DNA from: JAWOJF01 sp046481785
Lineage (GTDB): Bacteria > Bacteroidota > Ignavibacteria > Ignavibacteriales > Ignavibacteriaceae
NCBI GenBank assembly: GCA_046481785.1
Contig: JAWOJF010000155.1
Coordinates: 1 to 24,107 of the forward strand
Length of the DNA stretch: 24,107 nt
Direction: 5' to 3'
Part shown: in pieces, positions 14,978 through 22,657 of the stretch
Layout: each line of letters begins with the position of its first letter
How positions within the stretch are numbered: the first letter of the stretch is position 1
The notes under the pieces: generated by a model
What the model was told of the DNA's origin: nothing
Databases searched by the model: none
The model's input: the letters and a program-made list of their open reading frames with translations, nothing else
Program-made: the position numbers and the translations under genes

Positions 14978-17900
14978 ATGATGAAAACGAGTGACCTGAC
15001 CAAACAACAGCAGGAAGAATTAGAAAAATTTGGCGCTAATACATGGTTTGTTGAATACCTGTATAAGCAATTTCAAAAAAATCCTGAAGAAGTCCCTGAC
15101 CAATGGAGAAAATTCTTTGGGGGTGTATCGGTTAATGAACCGGCAAACGGAAAACATGAATCGAAACAGAGCACAGCAGTAACAGCAGCCCCTGCCGGTA
15201 ATAATATTAAAATGCCCGAACCGGGTCCGGGTGATGAAACACAGTTAATAGCCGGAAGTGCAGCAAGAATTCTTGAGAACATGGATACAAGCCTTACAAT
15301 TCCGGTTGCTACTTCACAAAGAACAATTCCTGTTAAGCTCCTGGAGGAAAACAGGAAAATTATAAATCAGCATCTTAAAAAAGTCAACCAGGGCAGAATT
15401 TCTTTCACCCACCTTATAGGCTGGGCAATTGTTAAAGCAGTAAAGCAGAACCCTGCGCTTAACAATGCCTTTACTATAAAAAACGGGAAGCCCCAATTAA
15501 TCAAACGTGCTGATATTAATCTTGGGCTGGCAATTGATATTGAAAAGAAGGACGGCTCACGTTCTTTAATTGTACCAAATTTAAAAGCCGTTGATAAAAT
15601 GTCCTTTAAGGAATATGTTATTGCTTATGAAGATCTTGTAAACAGATCAAGAAAAGGACAAATGGATCCTGCAGAATTTTTAGGCACAACAATAACTTTA
15701 ACTAATCCGGGAACAATAGGGACGGTTACCTCTGTCCCCCGGTTAATGCTTGGCCAGGGTGCCATTATAGCAACCGGTGCAATTCAGTATCCTGCCGAAT
15801 ACCAGGCAGTCTCACTGGCAACAATATCTACGCTGGGCATCAGCAAGGTAATGAATATTTCCAGTACATATGACCACAGGATCATTCAGGGAGCTGAATC
15901 GGGATTGTTTTTAAAAGATGTTCATGATATTCTTTTAGGTGAATTTAATTTCTATCAGGAGATTTTTGATTCTTTAAAAGTTACTTTAAGACCCTTACAC
16001 TGGAAAACCGATTATCAGCCGGGGTTTGCCAATAGCTATTTAAACACCGATGAAGTAGAAAAACAGGCACGCGTGCTTCAGCTTATAAACATGTACCGTG
16101 TGCGCGGGCACCTGCTTGCAACTCTTGATCCGCTTGGTTCACAATGCCCATACCATCCCGAATTAGATCCTGCTAATTACAGTTTTACTATCTGGGATCT
16201 TGACAGGGAATTTATTACAGGCGGTTTCAGCGGGTTGAGAACTGCAAAGCTGCGCGATATTCTTGATATACTTCAGAAAACCTACTGCGATAAAATTGGT
16301 GTGGAGTATATGCATATCCAGAACCCTGAAGAAAAAATGTGGCTGCAGAAGATGATGGAGCCTGTTAAAAATACTCCTGACTTCCCGCTGGAAATTAAAA
16401 AGGGAATATTAAAAAAGTTAATTGCCGCAGAAACCTTTGAACATTTTATACATAACAGATTCATCGGGCACAAGAGATTTTCTGTTGAAGGATCTGAAAC
16501 AATAATACCTGTCCTTGATCTGCTGCTTAATGAAGCATGTGAACAAAGTATACAGGAAGTAGTTTTTGGAATGGCTCACCGCGGCAGGCTGAATGTACTT
16601 GCCAACATTATTGGTAAATCATATGATTCCATCTTTTCAGAATTTGAAGATATAAAAGATCCTAATTCCATTGAAGGATCCGGTGATGTTAAATACCACC
16701 TCGGCGCATCAGGAGAATATAAAACCAGGAATGGAAAAAAGATATCAGTTTCTGTTGCTTCAAATCCCAGCCATCTTGAGTGGGTTAATCCCGTTGTTGA
16801 AGGTATTGTAAGAGCAAAACAAAAACGCAGTCAGGATATAGAACATAAAAAAGTTATGCCCCTGCTTATACATGGTGATGCTGCTTTTGCAGGACAGGGT
16901 GTGGTTGCCGAAACGTTAAACTTATCCCAGCTTAAAGGTTACAGAACCGGCGGTACTGTTCATATAATTATTAATAATCAGATTGGGTTTACAACAACAC
17001 CTGAGGATGCACGTTCATCCACTTATGCAACTGATGTTGCCAAGATGATACAGGCTCCTATATTCCATGTTAACGGCGATGATCCGGAAGCATCTTTATG
17101 GGTTGCTAAGCTTGCATTTGAATACAGGCAGAATTTTCATAAGGATGTGGTAATTGATCTTTTTGGTTACAGGAGGCACGGTCATAATGAAGGAGACGAA
17201 CCTGGATTTACACAGCCTCTTCTTTATGAAAAGATAAAACACCATCCTTCAGTAAGAGAGTTATATGCCTACTCTCTTATTAAGAAAGAAATAATTTCGC
17301 AGGATGAGATTAATACTATGATGAAGGAGGTTGATGACAAACTTTCTGCCGCTTTCGATAAGATTAAGAAGAAGAGCTCTGAATTTGGAACTGATGTTCC
17401 TCTTGCCGTATCCCAGGAAAAAATTGATGCAGTTAAACCAGTTGAGGACACTGCCATTTCCGAAGAGCTGTTAAAAACTGTTGTAGAAGGTATGACCTCA
17501 CTGCCGAAAGATTTTGCAATACATCCCAAGCTTAAAAAATTCCTTGAAAAAAGAAAAACTTTAATTGACGGATCCGGTGAAGCCGACTGGGCGTTTGCCG
17601 AATCTCTTGCTTTTGGAAGCCTTCTGCTTGAAGGAACTCCTGTAAGATTAAGCGGGCAGGATAGTGTACGCGGTACCTTCAGTCAAAGACATCTTGCTTT
17701 AACCGATATAAATACCGGTGAAGAACATATTAATATTAATTACATTGACCCTAACCAGGCAAAGATAGAAGCTCTGGACAGTCTCCTTTCAGAAGCAGCA
17801 GTTCTTGGTTTTGAATACGGTTATAGTACTGCTGATCCCCTTGCACTTGTTATATGGGAGGCACAGTTTGGTGATTTTGCCAATAGTGCGCAGGTGATAA

Positions 17901-18610
17901 TTGATAACTTTATTGTTGCCTCATATGAAAAATGGAAGCTGCCTAACAGTGTTGTGCTTCTTTTACCCCATGGCTATGAAGGGCAGGGGCCGGAACACTC
18001 AAGTGCAAGACTCGGACGGTTTTTAATGCTATGTGCACAGGATAATATGCAGGTTTGTAATTGTTCTACTCCTGCTCAGTATTTCCATCTTTTACGAAGA
18101 CAAATAAAACATGCTGAAAGAAAACCTCTTATACTAATGACTCCGAAAAGTCTTTTAAGGCACCCGGCAGTAAAATCCTCAAAAGAAGAATTTATTAATG
18201 GCAGGTTCCATGAAATTATTGATGATATGACTTTTGAGAAAAAGAAATTTGCAGAAAAAATAATAGTTACTAGCGGGAAGGTTTATTACGATCTTATTAA
18301 ATACCGTTCTGATAAGGAAATTGATGATGCAGCTATTGTAAGAATGGAACAGTTTTATCCTTATAAATCAGACCAGTTAAAAGAAATATTTGCCTCCTAC
18401 ACAAATGCAAAAAAAGTAATATGGGTGCAGGAAGAACCGCAGAATATGGGCGCCTGGTATTTCTTATCGCACCGGCTTACGGCTGATCTTGCAAAAGGGC
18501 AAACGTTATTATACGTAGGCAGGCCTGAAGCTGCAAGCCCCGCTGTTGGATCATCCAAAATCTCCAATGCTCAGCAGAAAGAGTTGGTTGAACAGGCATT
18601 TAAATCTTAG
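14978..18610 (+). CDS. kgd: Kgd-type fusion: 2-oxoglutarate dehydrogenase E1 with E2 succinyltransferase catalytic domain
   Basis: The 1210 residues are close to mycobacterial Kgd. Order of parts: E1 N-terminal helix (about 14-48, FGANTWFVEYLYKQF), an Ala/Pro-rich linker (about 50-100), an E2 catalytic domain (about 103-330) with DHRIIQG at 299-305 holding the transferase His300, then E1. E1 motifs include GMAHRGRLNVLAN (531-543), the thiamine-diphosphate site HGDAAFAGQG (632-641) with NNQIGFTT (666-673), YRRHGHNEGDEPGF (731-744), a pyrimidine-binding domain with SGQDSVRGTFSQRH, and EEPQNMGAW near the end. No lipoyl domain is present, so a separate lipoylated protein must supply the swinging arm. 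It decarboxylates 2-oxoglutarate in the TCA cycle and can feed succinyl-CoA production. It stands alone; a long inverted repeat follows 58 bp after its stop. Confidence 0.95.
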   Translation: MMKTSDLTKQQQEELEKFGANTWFVEYLYKQFQKNPEEVPDQWRKFFGGVSVNEPANGKHESKQSTAVTAAPAGNNIKMPEPGPGDETQLIAGSAARILENMDTSLTIPVATSQRTIPVKLLEENRKIINQHLKKVNQGRISFTHLIGWAIVKAVKQNPALNNAFTIKNGKPQLIKRADINLGLAIDIEKKDGSRSLIVPNLKAVDKMSFKEYVIAYEDLVNRSRKGQMDPAEFLGTTITLTNPGTIGTVTSVPRLMLGQGAIIATGAIQYPAEYQAVSLATISTLGISKVMNISSTYDHRIIQGAESGLFLKDVHDILLGEFNFYQEIFDSLKVTLRPLHWKTDYQPGFANSYLNTDEVEKQARVLQLINMYRVRGHLLATLDPLGSQCPYHPELDPANYSFTIWDLDREFITGGFSGLRTAKLRDILDILQKTYCDKIGVEYMHIQNPEEKMWLQKMMEPVKNTPDFPLEIKKGILKKLIAAETFEHFIHNRFIGHKRFSVEGSETIIPVLDLLLNEACEQSIQEVVFGMAHRGRLNVLANIIGKSYDSIFSEFEDIKDPNSIEGSGDVKYHLGASGEYKTRNGKKISVSVASNPSHLEWVNPVVEGIVRAKQKRSQDIEHKKVMPLLIHGDAAFAGQGVVAETLNLSQLKGYRTGGTVHIIINNQIGFTTTPEDARSSTYATDVAKMIQAPIFHVNGDDPEASLWVAKLAFEYRQNFHKDVVIDLFGYRRHGHNEGDEPGFTQPLLYEKIKHHPSVRELYAYSLIKKEIISQDEINTMMKEVDDKLSAAFDKIKKKSSEFGTDVPLAVSQEKIDAVKPVEDTAISEELLKTVVEGMTSLPKDFAIHPKLKKFLEKRKTLIDGSGEADWAFAESLAFGSLLLEGTPVRLSGQDSVRGTFSQRHLALTDINTGEEHININYIDPNQAKIEALDSLLSEAAVLGFEYGYSTADPLALVIWEAQFGDFANSAQVIIDNFIVASYEKWKLPNSVVLLLPHGYEGQGPEHSSARLGRFLMLCAQDNMQVCNCSTPAQYFHLLRRQIKHAERKPLILMTPKSLLRHPAVKSSKEEFINGRFHEIIDDMTFEKKKFAEKIIVTSGKVYYDLIKYRSDKEIDDAAIVRMEQFYPYKSDQLKEIFASYTNAKKVIWVQEEPQNMGAWYFLSHRLTADLAKGQTLLYVGRPEAASPAVGSSKISNAQQKELVEQAFKS

Positions 18611-18667
18611 TTGAATTTTTTACTAATAATATAATTTCTTCTCTCCTCCGTATACGTGACTTTGAAG

Positions 18668-18709
18668 TGGCTTTAGTCATAATTTGCCTTTAAATTATGG
18701 CTAAAGCCA
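18668..18709 (+). repeat. 18-bp stem inverted repeat (MITE/REP-like or bidirectional terminator)
   Basis: TGGCTTTAGTCATAATTT (18668-18685) pairs with AAATTATGGCTAAAGCCA (18692-18709) over 18 bp with a single G-U, around the 6-nt loop GCCTTT. The stem has a GC-containing base (GGCTTTAG/CTAAAGCC) but is not followed by a T-run. It lies 58 bp after the Kgd-type stop. The G-U in place of a G-C suggests that pairing is conserved as RNA or that the element is slightly decayed. Similar GGCTAAAGCC hairpins are dispersed repeats in related genomes by my recollection. Confidence 0.7.
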
Positions 18710-18868
18710 AAGAATATTGAGAACCAAAATCCACGAAATAATTTTATACTATAAAGAATCTAATATAAAAAAAATAGCTCCTGCCTGACATTGAATTTAT
18801 ATGATGCTGAATAGCAATAATTAAATTTATTTTACTCTCTAAAAAAATATCATTGTGATTTTTACCAT

Positions 18869-18884
18869 TTGTAAATAGTTACAA
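18869..18884 (+). promoter_or_regulatory. Candidate operator dyad TTGTAA-N4-TTACAA
   Basis: A perfect 6-bp inverted repeat, TTGTAA (18869-18874) and TTACAA (18879-18884), with spacer ATAG lies 36 bp before the likely ATG of the acyltransferase gene. Its place and symmetry suit a dimeric regulator's site or part of a core promoter. In AT-rich DNA such short dyads also arise by chance, and no regulator gene is nearby. Confidence 0.25.
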
Positions 18885-18920
18885 TTTAACTTGATTGCAG
18901 TAACCTTACTATTTATTAAT

Positions 18921-19457
18921 ATGTTAAAAATTTTTCTCGGACGTATTCTTCATTTCTTAGCATTTTTTTTGCCGATGGGGAACTATATTCGCCCCTATCT
19001 GCATAAGTTAAGAGGAGTAAGAATGGGAAAGAATGTCTGGATTGCAAAGTTTGTATATATAGATGAGATACATCCTGAAGCAGTAACAATTGGCGACAAT
19101 TCTACAATAGGCCTAAGAACAACTATTTTTGCTCACACATATTTTGGTGCGCGTAAACCCGTTACTGCCAACAAAATAGTAATAGGTAATAACGTTTTCA
19201 TTGGTCCGCACTGCCTGATACTTCCCAATATAGTAATTGGAGATAATGCAGTAATAAAAGGCGGATCGGTTGTATCACATAATATCCCGCCCAATACCCT
19301 CTGGGGGCCCCCGGAAATAGAAATGGCAGCAAATGTAACAGTGCCATTAACATCCGAGCACACATATACAGAATTTCTCCTGGGACTACGCCCCGTTAGA
19401 AAACAAAAGAATCTTAATAACCAAAGGGGTAGAGATGAATTACATATCAATAATTAA
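18921..19457 (+). CDS. Left-handed beta-helix (hexapeptide repeat) acyltransferase
   Basis: From the ATG at 18921 the product has 178 residues; a TTG ten codons upstream is possible but less likely. An N-terminal hydrophobic stretch (MLKIFLGRILHFLAFFLP) may associate with the membrane. From about residue 32 onward, hexapeptide-repeat turns appear: GVRMGKNVWIA, VTIGDNSTIG, IVIGNNVFIGP, NIVIGDNAVIKGGSVV. They end in IPPNTLWGPP, as in trimeric xenobiotic/galactoside acetyltransferases. FAHTYFG contains the likely catalytic His. Such enzymes move acetyl or other acyl groups from CoA or acyl carrier protein to a sugar or amine. Its 3' end overlaps the start of the acyl carrier protein gene by 23 bases, suggesting the carrier is its donor or that it acts on the carrier-bound product (inference). 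Confidence 0.85.
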   Translation: MLKIFLGRILHFLAFFLPMGNYIRPYLHKLRGVRMGKNVWIAKFVYIDEIHPEAVTIGDNSTIGLRTTIFAHTYFGARKPVTANKIVIGNNVFIGPHCLILPNIVIGDNAVIKGGSVVSHNIPPNTLWGPPEIEMAANVTVPLTSEHTYTEFLLGLRPVRKQKNLNNQRGRDELHINN

Positions 19458-19686
19458 AGAATTCATTGTTGAAAATTTCCTGTTTGGCGATGCCGGAAGT
19501 CTGACCGGAGATACAGATCTTTTTGATAAATCAATTTTGGATTCAACCGGCGTAATAGAACTGGTTTCTTTTATAGAAATAGAGTTTAACATAGTTATTG
19601 ACGATTTTGAACTTGTTGCAGAAAATTTTTCTTCAATTAATAGGATAGCTTCATTTCTTGAGTCTAAAATTCTTAAACATGCCTGA
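19435..19686 (+). CDS. Stand-alone acyl carrier protein
   Basis: This 83-residue acidic protein has the size and helix pattern of an acyl/peptidyl carrier protein. The 4'-phosphopantetheine site is Ser37 in ILDSTGVIELVSFIE (34-48), a DSTG variant of the usual DSLG. A GGGG-containing ribosome binding site (19426-19429) five bases before the ATG supports the start, inside the end of the acyltransferase gene. Carrier proteins of this DST/S type next to an AMP-ligase and an AsnB-like gene are seen in exopolysaccharide and amino-acyl modification loci (general knowledge). It is not the fatty-acid-synthesis AcpP, since no fab genes are near. No phosphopantetheinyl transferase gene is present in the window. 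The asnB start follows five bases after its stop. Confidence 0.92.
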   Translation: MNYISIIKEFIVENFLFGDAGSLTGDTDLFDKSILDSTGVIELVSFIEIEFNIVIDDFELVAENFSSINRIASFLESKILKHA

Positions 19687-19691
19687 TTAAT

Positions 19692-21674
19692 ATGTGTGGA
19701 ATTACAGGATGTTATATCCGGAATAAATTATCCCCCAAAGCAATTCATAATACTGAACTTGCACTGAACGTTCTCCGCCATAGAGGTCCTGATGATAATG
19801 GCATTTATATAGATAATAGTACAGTTATGGGGCATACCAGGCTTTCAATAGTTGATCCATCAGGGGGAGTTCAGCCCATGACTAATGAAGATTCTTCTTT
19901 ATGGATTACTTTTAACGGAGAAATTTTTAATTACCCCGAACTTAAAGAATATCTTATTAAGAAGGGACATATCTTCAGAACAAATTCAGATACCGAAGTT
20001 ATTCTTCATCTGTATGAAGAAAAAAAAGAAAAATGTCTTGATTATTTAAATGGCCAGTTCGCTTTTTCGGTAAGAGATAATCTTAATGACGAATTATTTA
20101 TTGCCAGAGACCATTCCGGTATATTGCCTCTTTTCTACACTACAACAACAAAAGGCGAGTTTGTTTTTGCGTCTGAAATTAAAGCTCTTTTTTGTTTTAC
20201 CGGGGAGGAGCAGTGTGCTGATATTAAGGCTATGGATCAAATTTTTACATTTTGGACCACACTCCCCGGTACAACTTTTTTTAAAGGTATTTACGAATTA
20301 CCCCCTGCCCATTACATAAAAATAAAAAAAGGAGAGATTTTCCTCCGCAGGTACTGGGAACATAATTTCTCCGGAATGGCCGATCATTCGGAAAAAAAAC
20401 TTACTGAAACAGTTGAAGAAGTCTCCGCATTACTGCTGGATTCTGTCAGGATCAGGCTCCGCGCGGATGTGCCGGTGGGCTGCTATCTAAGCGGTGGAAT
20501 TGATTCATCGGGTATTACTTCCCTTGTGCATAATAATTTTAATAATGAACTGAGAACTTTTGGGATCATATTTGAGGAAGAGGATTTTAATGAGCTGAAA
20601 TATCAGCAGGAAGTAATATCATATCTTAATACTAATCATCTTTCTTTAACTGTGTCCAACAACGGTATTGTACAGAATTTTGTTAAAATGATTTGTAATT
20701 GTGAGAAACCGGTTTTAAGAACTGCTGCTGTACCAATGATGCTGCTTTCGGAATTAGTAAATAAAAATGGATATAAAGTTGTATTATCAGGTGAAGGAGG
20801 CGATGAGATATTCGGCGGGTATAATATTTTTAAAGAGACATATATCCGCCGGTTCTGGTCACAAAGGCCGCTATCCGAAAAAAGACCTTTACTTCTGAAA
20901 AAAATATATCCTTATATATTTAAAGACACACGGGGTTATGAATTTAACAAAAAGTTTTTTGGCAGCGGAATAAATAATCCAGATAGTCCTTTTTTTTCAC
21001 ATGAGATAAGATGGAGTAATACAAGCAGAATAAAAAAATTTTATTCTGATGATTTAGCCGGTGAATTAGAGGATTACAATCCCTTAAATAACCTGTTACA
21101 GATTTTACCGGAAAGTTTTTCCAACTGGAATTGGTTTGCAAAAGCTCAATACCTGGAGTTTATTTTATTCCTTAATGGATACCTGCTTTCTTCACAGGGA
21201 GACAGGGCTGCAATGAGCAATTCGGTTGAATTAAGAGTGCCTTACCTGGACCACCGTTTGATAGAATATATGGCCAAAATACCTGTAAGCCTGAAACTAA
21301 GGGGACTAAATGAAAAATATCTGCTAAAAAAAATTTTCAGGAATAAACTTCCTTCCGGAACAATAAACAGAACAAAACATCCCTTCAGAGCCCCGGTAAA
21401 CAAATTATTTGAAAACAATTTGTGGATTCTTGATGAATACTGCTCTGATGAAAAGCTTAAGGATACCGGCTTCTTTAATCCTGAAAAAACCAGTATGCTC
21501 ATAAAGAAAGTTCGGATGCGTTCTAAGTTTTCCGAAACAGATAACATGGCACTAACAGGTATTTTATCTGCGCAGATAATTTATTATTCATTAATGAAGA
21601 ATTATAAGTCTTCTGCCGGGTTAGAAAAACCTAACCACATTTTTGATTTTAGAACTAACAGGGAGAGTATTTAA
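19692..21674 (+). CDS. asnB: Asparagine synthetase B-type glutamine amidotransferase
   Basis: The 660 residues contain both AsnB domains. The class II glutaminase starts with MCGITGC (nucleophile Cys2 after Met removal), then RHRGPDDNG (29-37), FNGEIFNY (74-81), and SDTEVILHLY (99-108) with the Gln-binding Asp. The ATP-pyrophosphatase domain has the PP-loop LSGGIDSS (266-273), LSGEGGDEIFGGY, and RVPYLDHRL. The family activates a carboxylate as acyl-AMP and forms an amide with ammonia from glutamine. Many clustered copies are not for asparagine but amidate sugar acids or carrier-bound acids. This one is longer than E. coli AsnB (about 554) and sits five bases after an acyl carrier gene and one base into a NadE-like gene, so a dedicated biosynthetic substrate is more likely (inference). 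Confidence 0.93.
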   Translation: MCGITGCYIRNKLSPKAIHNTELALNVLRHRGPDDNGIYIDNSTVMGHTRLSIVDPSGGVQPMTNEDSSLWITFNGEIFNYPELKEYLIKKGHIFRTNSDTEVILHLYEEKKEKCLDYLNGQFAFSVRDNLNDELFIARDHSGILPLFYTTTTKGEFVFASEIKALFCFTGEEQCADIKAMDQIFTFWTTLPGTTFFKGIYELPPAHYIKIKKGEIFLRRYWEHNFSGMADHSEKKLTETVEEVSALLLDSVRIRLRADVPVGCYLSGGIDSSGITSLVHNNFNNELRTFGIIFEEEDFNELKYQQEVISYLNTNHLSLTVSNNGIVQNFVKMICNCEKPVLRTAAVPMMLLSELVNKNGYKVVLSGEGGDEIFGGYNIFKETYIRRFWSQRPLSEKRPLLLKKIYPYIFKDTRGYEFNKKFFGSGINNPDSPFFSHEIRWSNTSRIKKFYSDDLAGELEDYNPLNNLLQILPESFSNWNWFAKAQYLEFILFLNGYLLSSQGDRAAMSNSVELRVPYLDHRLIEYMAKIPVSLKLRGLNEKYLLKKIFRNKLPSGTINRTKHPFRAPVNKLFENNLWILDEYCSDEKLKDTGFFNPEKTSMLIKKVRMRSKFSETDNMALTGILSAQIIYYSLMKNYKSSAGLEKPNHIFDFRTNRESI

Positions 21675-22657
21675 TGAAATTTCATTATGATTCAATTAAT
21701 ATTGATGCCCCTGCCGAGGCAGAGAATATTATATATAATATAAAGAATTTAATTTCCACGAAATTGAAGAAAAGAGGTGCTGTTATAGGAATCAGCGGCG
21801 GCTTAGATTCATCTGTTGTTCTGGCATTGTGTGCAAAAGCCCTCGGTCCAAAGCGTGTCCTCGGAGTAATGCTGCCGGAAAAAGATTCATCCGGCGATAG
21901 TATGCTTTTAGCGGAAAATGCAGCCCGTAACTATAATGTACCGGTAGTTGTTGAAGACCTGACGAATGCTCTTAGAGGCTTTAGGTGTTATTTCCGGAGA
22001 GATGAAGCGGTTATGAAGATCTTCCCTGAATATAACTCTTCATATAAAATGAAAATAAGCTTATCATCTGAGAAAATAGAAAGGCTTAATTGCTTTCACA
22101 TTACTGCAATATCTCCGGAGGGAATTATAAAAACCGAAAGGTTACCGGCTGAAGAATATCTTCAAATAATGGCAGCATCAAACCTGAAACAAAGGAGCAG
22201 AATGAGCCTTCTGTATTATCATGCAGAAAGAAGAAATTATGCCGTAATAGGAACCGCAAATAAGAATGAACATGAGCTTGGTTTTTTTGTAAAATACGGG
22301 GATGGCGGCTCAGATATAAAACCCATTGCGCATCTTTTCAAAACACAGGTCTACCAGCTTGCTTCATATTTACAGGTACCCGAAAATATAATTTTACGCA
22401 CACCTACTACAGATACTTATACTGCAGAACAAACTCAACAGGAATTTTTTTTCCAGGTACCATTTAAAATCCTGGACCGTGTATGGTATGCTATGGAAAA
22501 CGGCTGCAGCCCGTCTGATACAGCAGAAGCTCTTGGAATCTCTGAACAGGAGGTAATTTCTATTGAGAATAATATCAAACAAAAAATAAAAGGGACAGAG
22601 TACCTTAGAATGGACCCTCTTTCTGTGGTTCAAAAGAAGGAGGAAACTATTTTATAA
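21674..22657 (+). CDS. nadE: NadE-family ATP-pyrophosphatase (NAD synthetase-like) with central insertion
   Basis: The 327-residue protein has NadE hallmarks: GISGGLDSS (39-47) PP-loop, IGTANKNEHELGFF (192-205), KYGDGGSDIKPIAHLFKTQ (207-225), PTTDTYTAEQTQQEFFF (244-260) and a C-terminal EYLRMDP. It lacks a glutaminase domain, so it would use free ammonia or ammonia from a partner. It exceeds usual ammonia-dependent NadE (about 245-275). The excess is a segment at about 100-165 that includes CYFRRDEAVMKIFPEY (105-120) and KTERLPAEEYLQIMAASN (153-170). From memory, NadE proteins with this insertion recur beside AsnB and carrier-protein genes. The start overlaps the asnB stop by one base, with GGGAGAG as ribosome binding site. 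NAD synthesis remains possible; a dedicated amide-forming role is inference. Confidence 0.88.
   Translation: MKFHYDSINIDAPAEAENIIYNIKNLISTKLKKRGAVIGISGGLDSSVVLALCAKALGPKRVLGVMLPEKDSSGDSMLLAENAARNYNVPVVVEDLTNALRGFRCYFRRDEAVMKIFPEYNSSYKMKISLSSEKIERLNCFHITAISPEGIIKTERLPAEEYLQIMAASNLKQRSRMSLLYYHAERRNYAVIGTANKNEHELGFFVKYGDGGSDIKPIAHLFKTQVYQLASYLQVPENIILRTPTTDTYTAEQTQQEFFFQVPFKILDRVWYAMENGCSPSDTAEALGISEQEVISIENNIKQKIKGTEYLRMDPLSVVQKKEETIL

Larger units (their letters stand above)
18611..18920. other. 310-bp intergenic stretch without a gene
   Basis: Between the Kgd-type gene and the acyltransferase start lie a 42-nt inverted repeat (18668-18709) and a small dyad (18869-18884), listed separately. 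The remainder is AT-rich with no open frame of note, no tRNA-like fold and no clear T-tract terminator. It should contain the promoter of the four-gene operon to the right. A TTG at 18891 would extend the acyltransferase by ten residues (MIAVTLLFIN) into this stretch. Confidence 0.7.

Noticed and set aside
18891..18920. TTG start giving a 188-residue acyltransferase
   Set aside because: The ten extra residues are hydrophobic leader-like sequence unlike the family start, no ribosome binding site precedes it, and an ATG follows at 18921; the longer form is not excluded.
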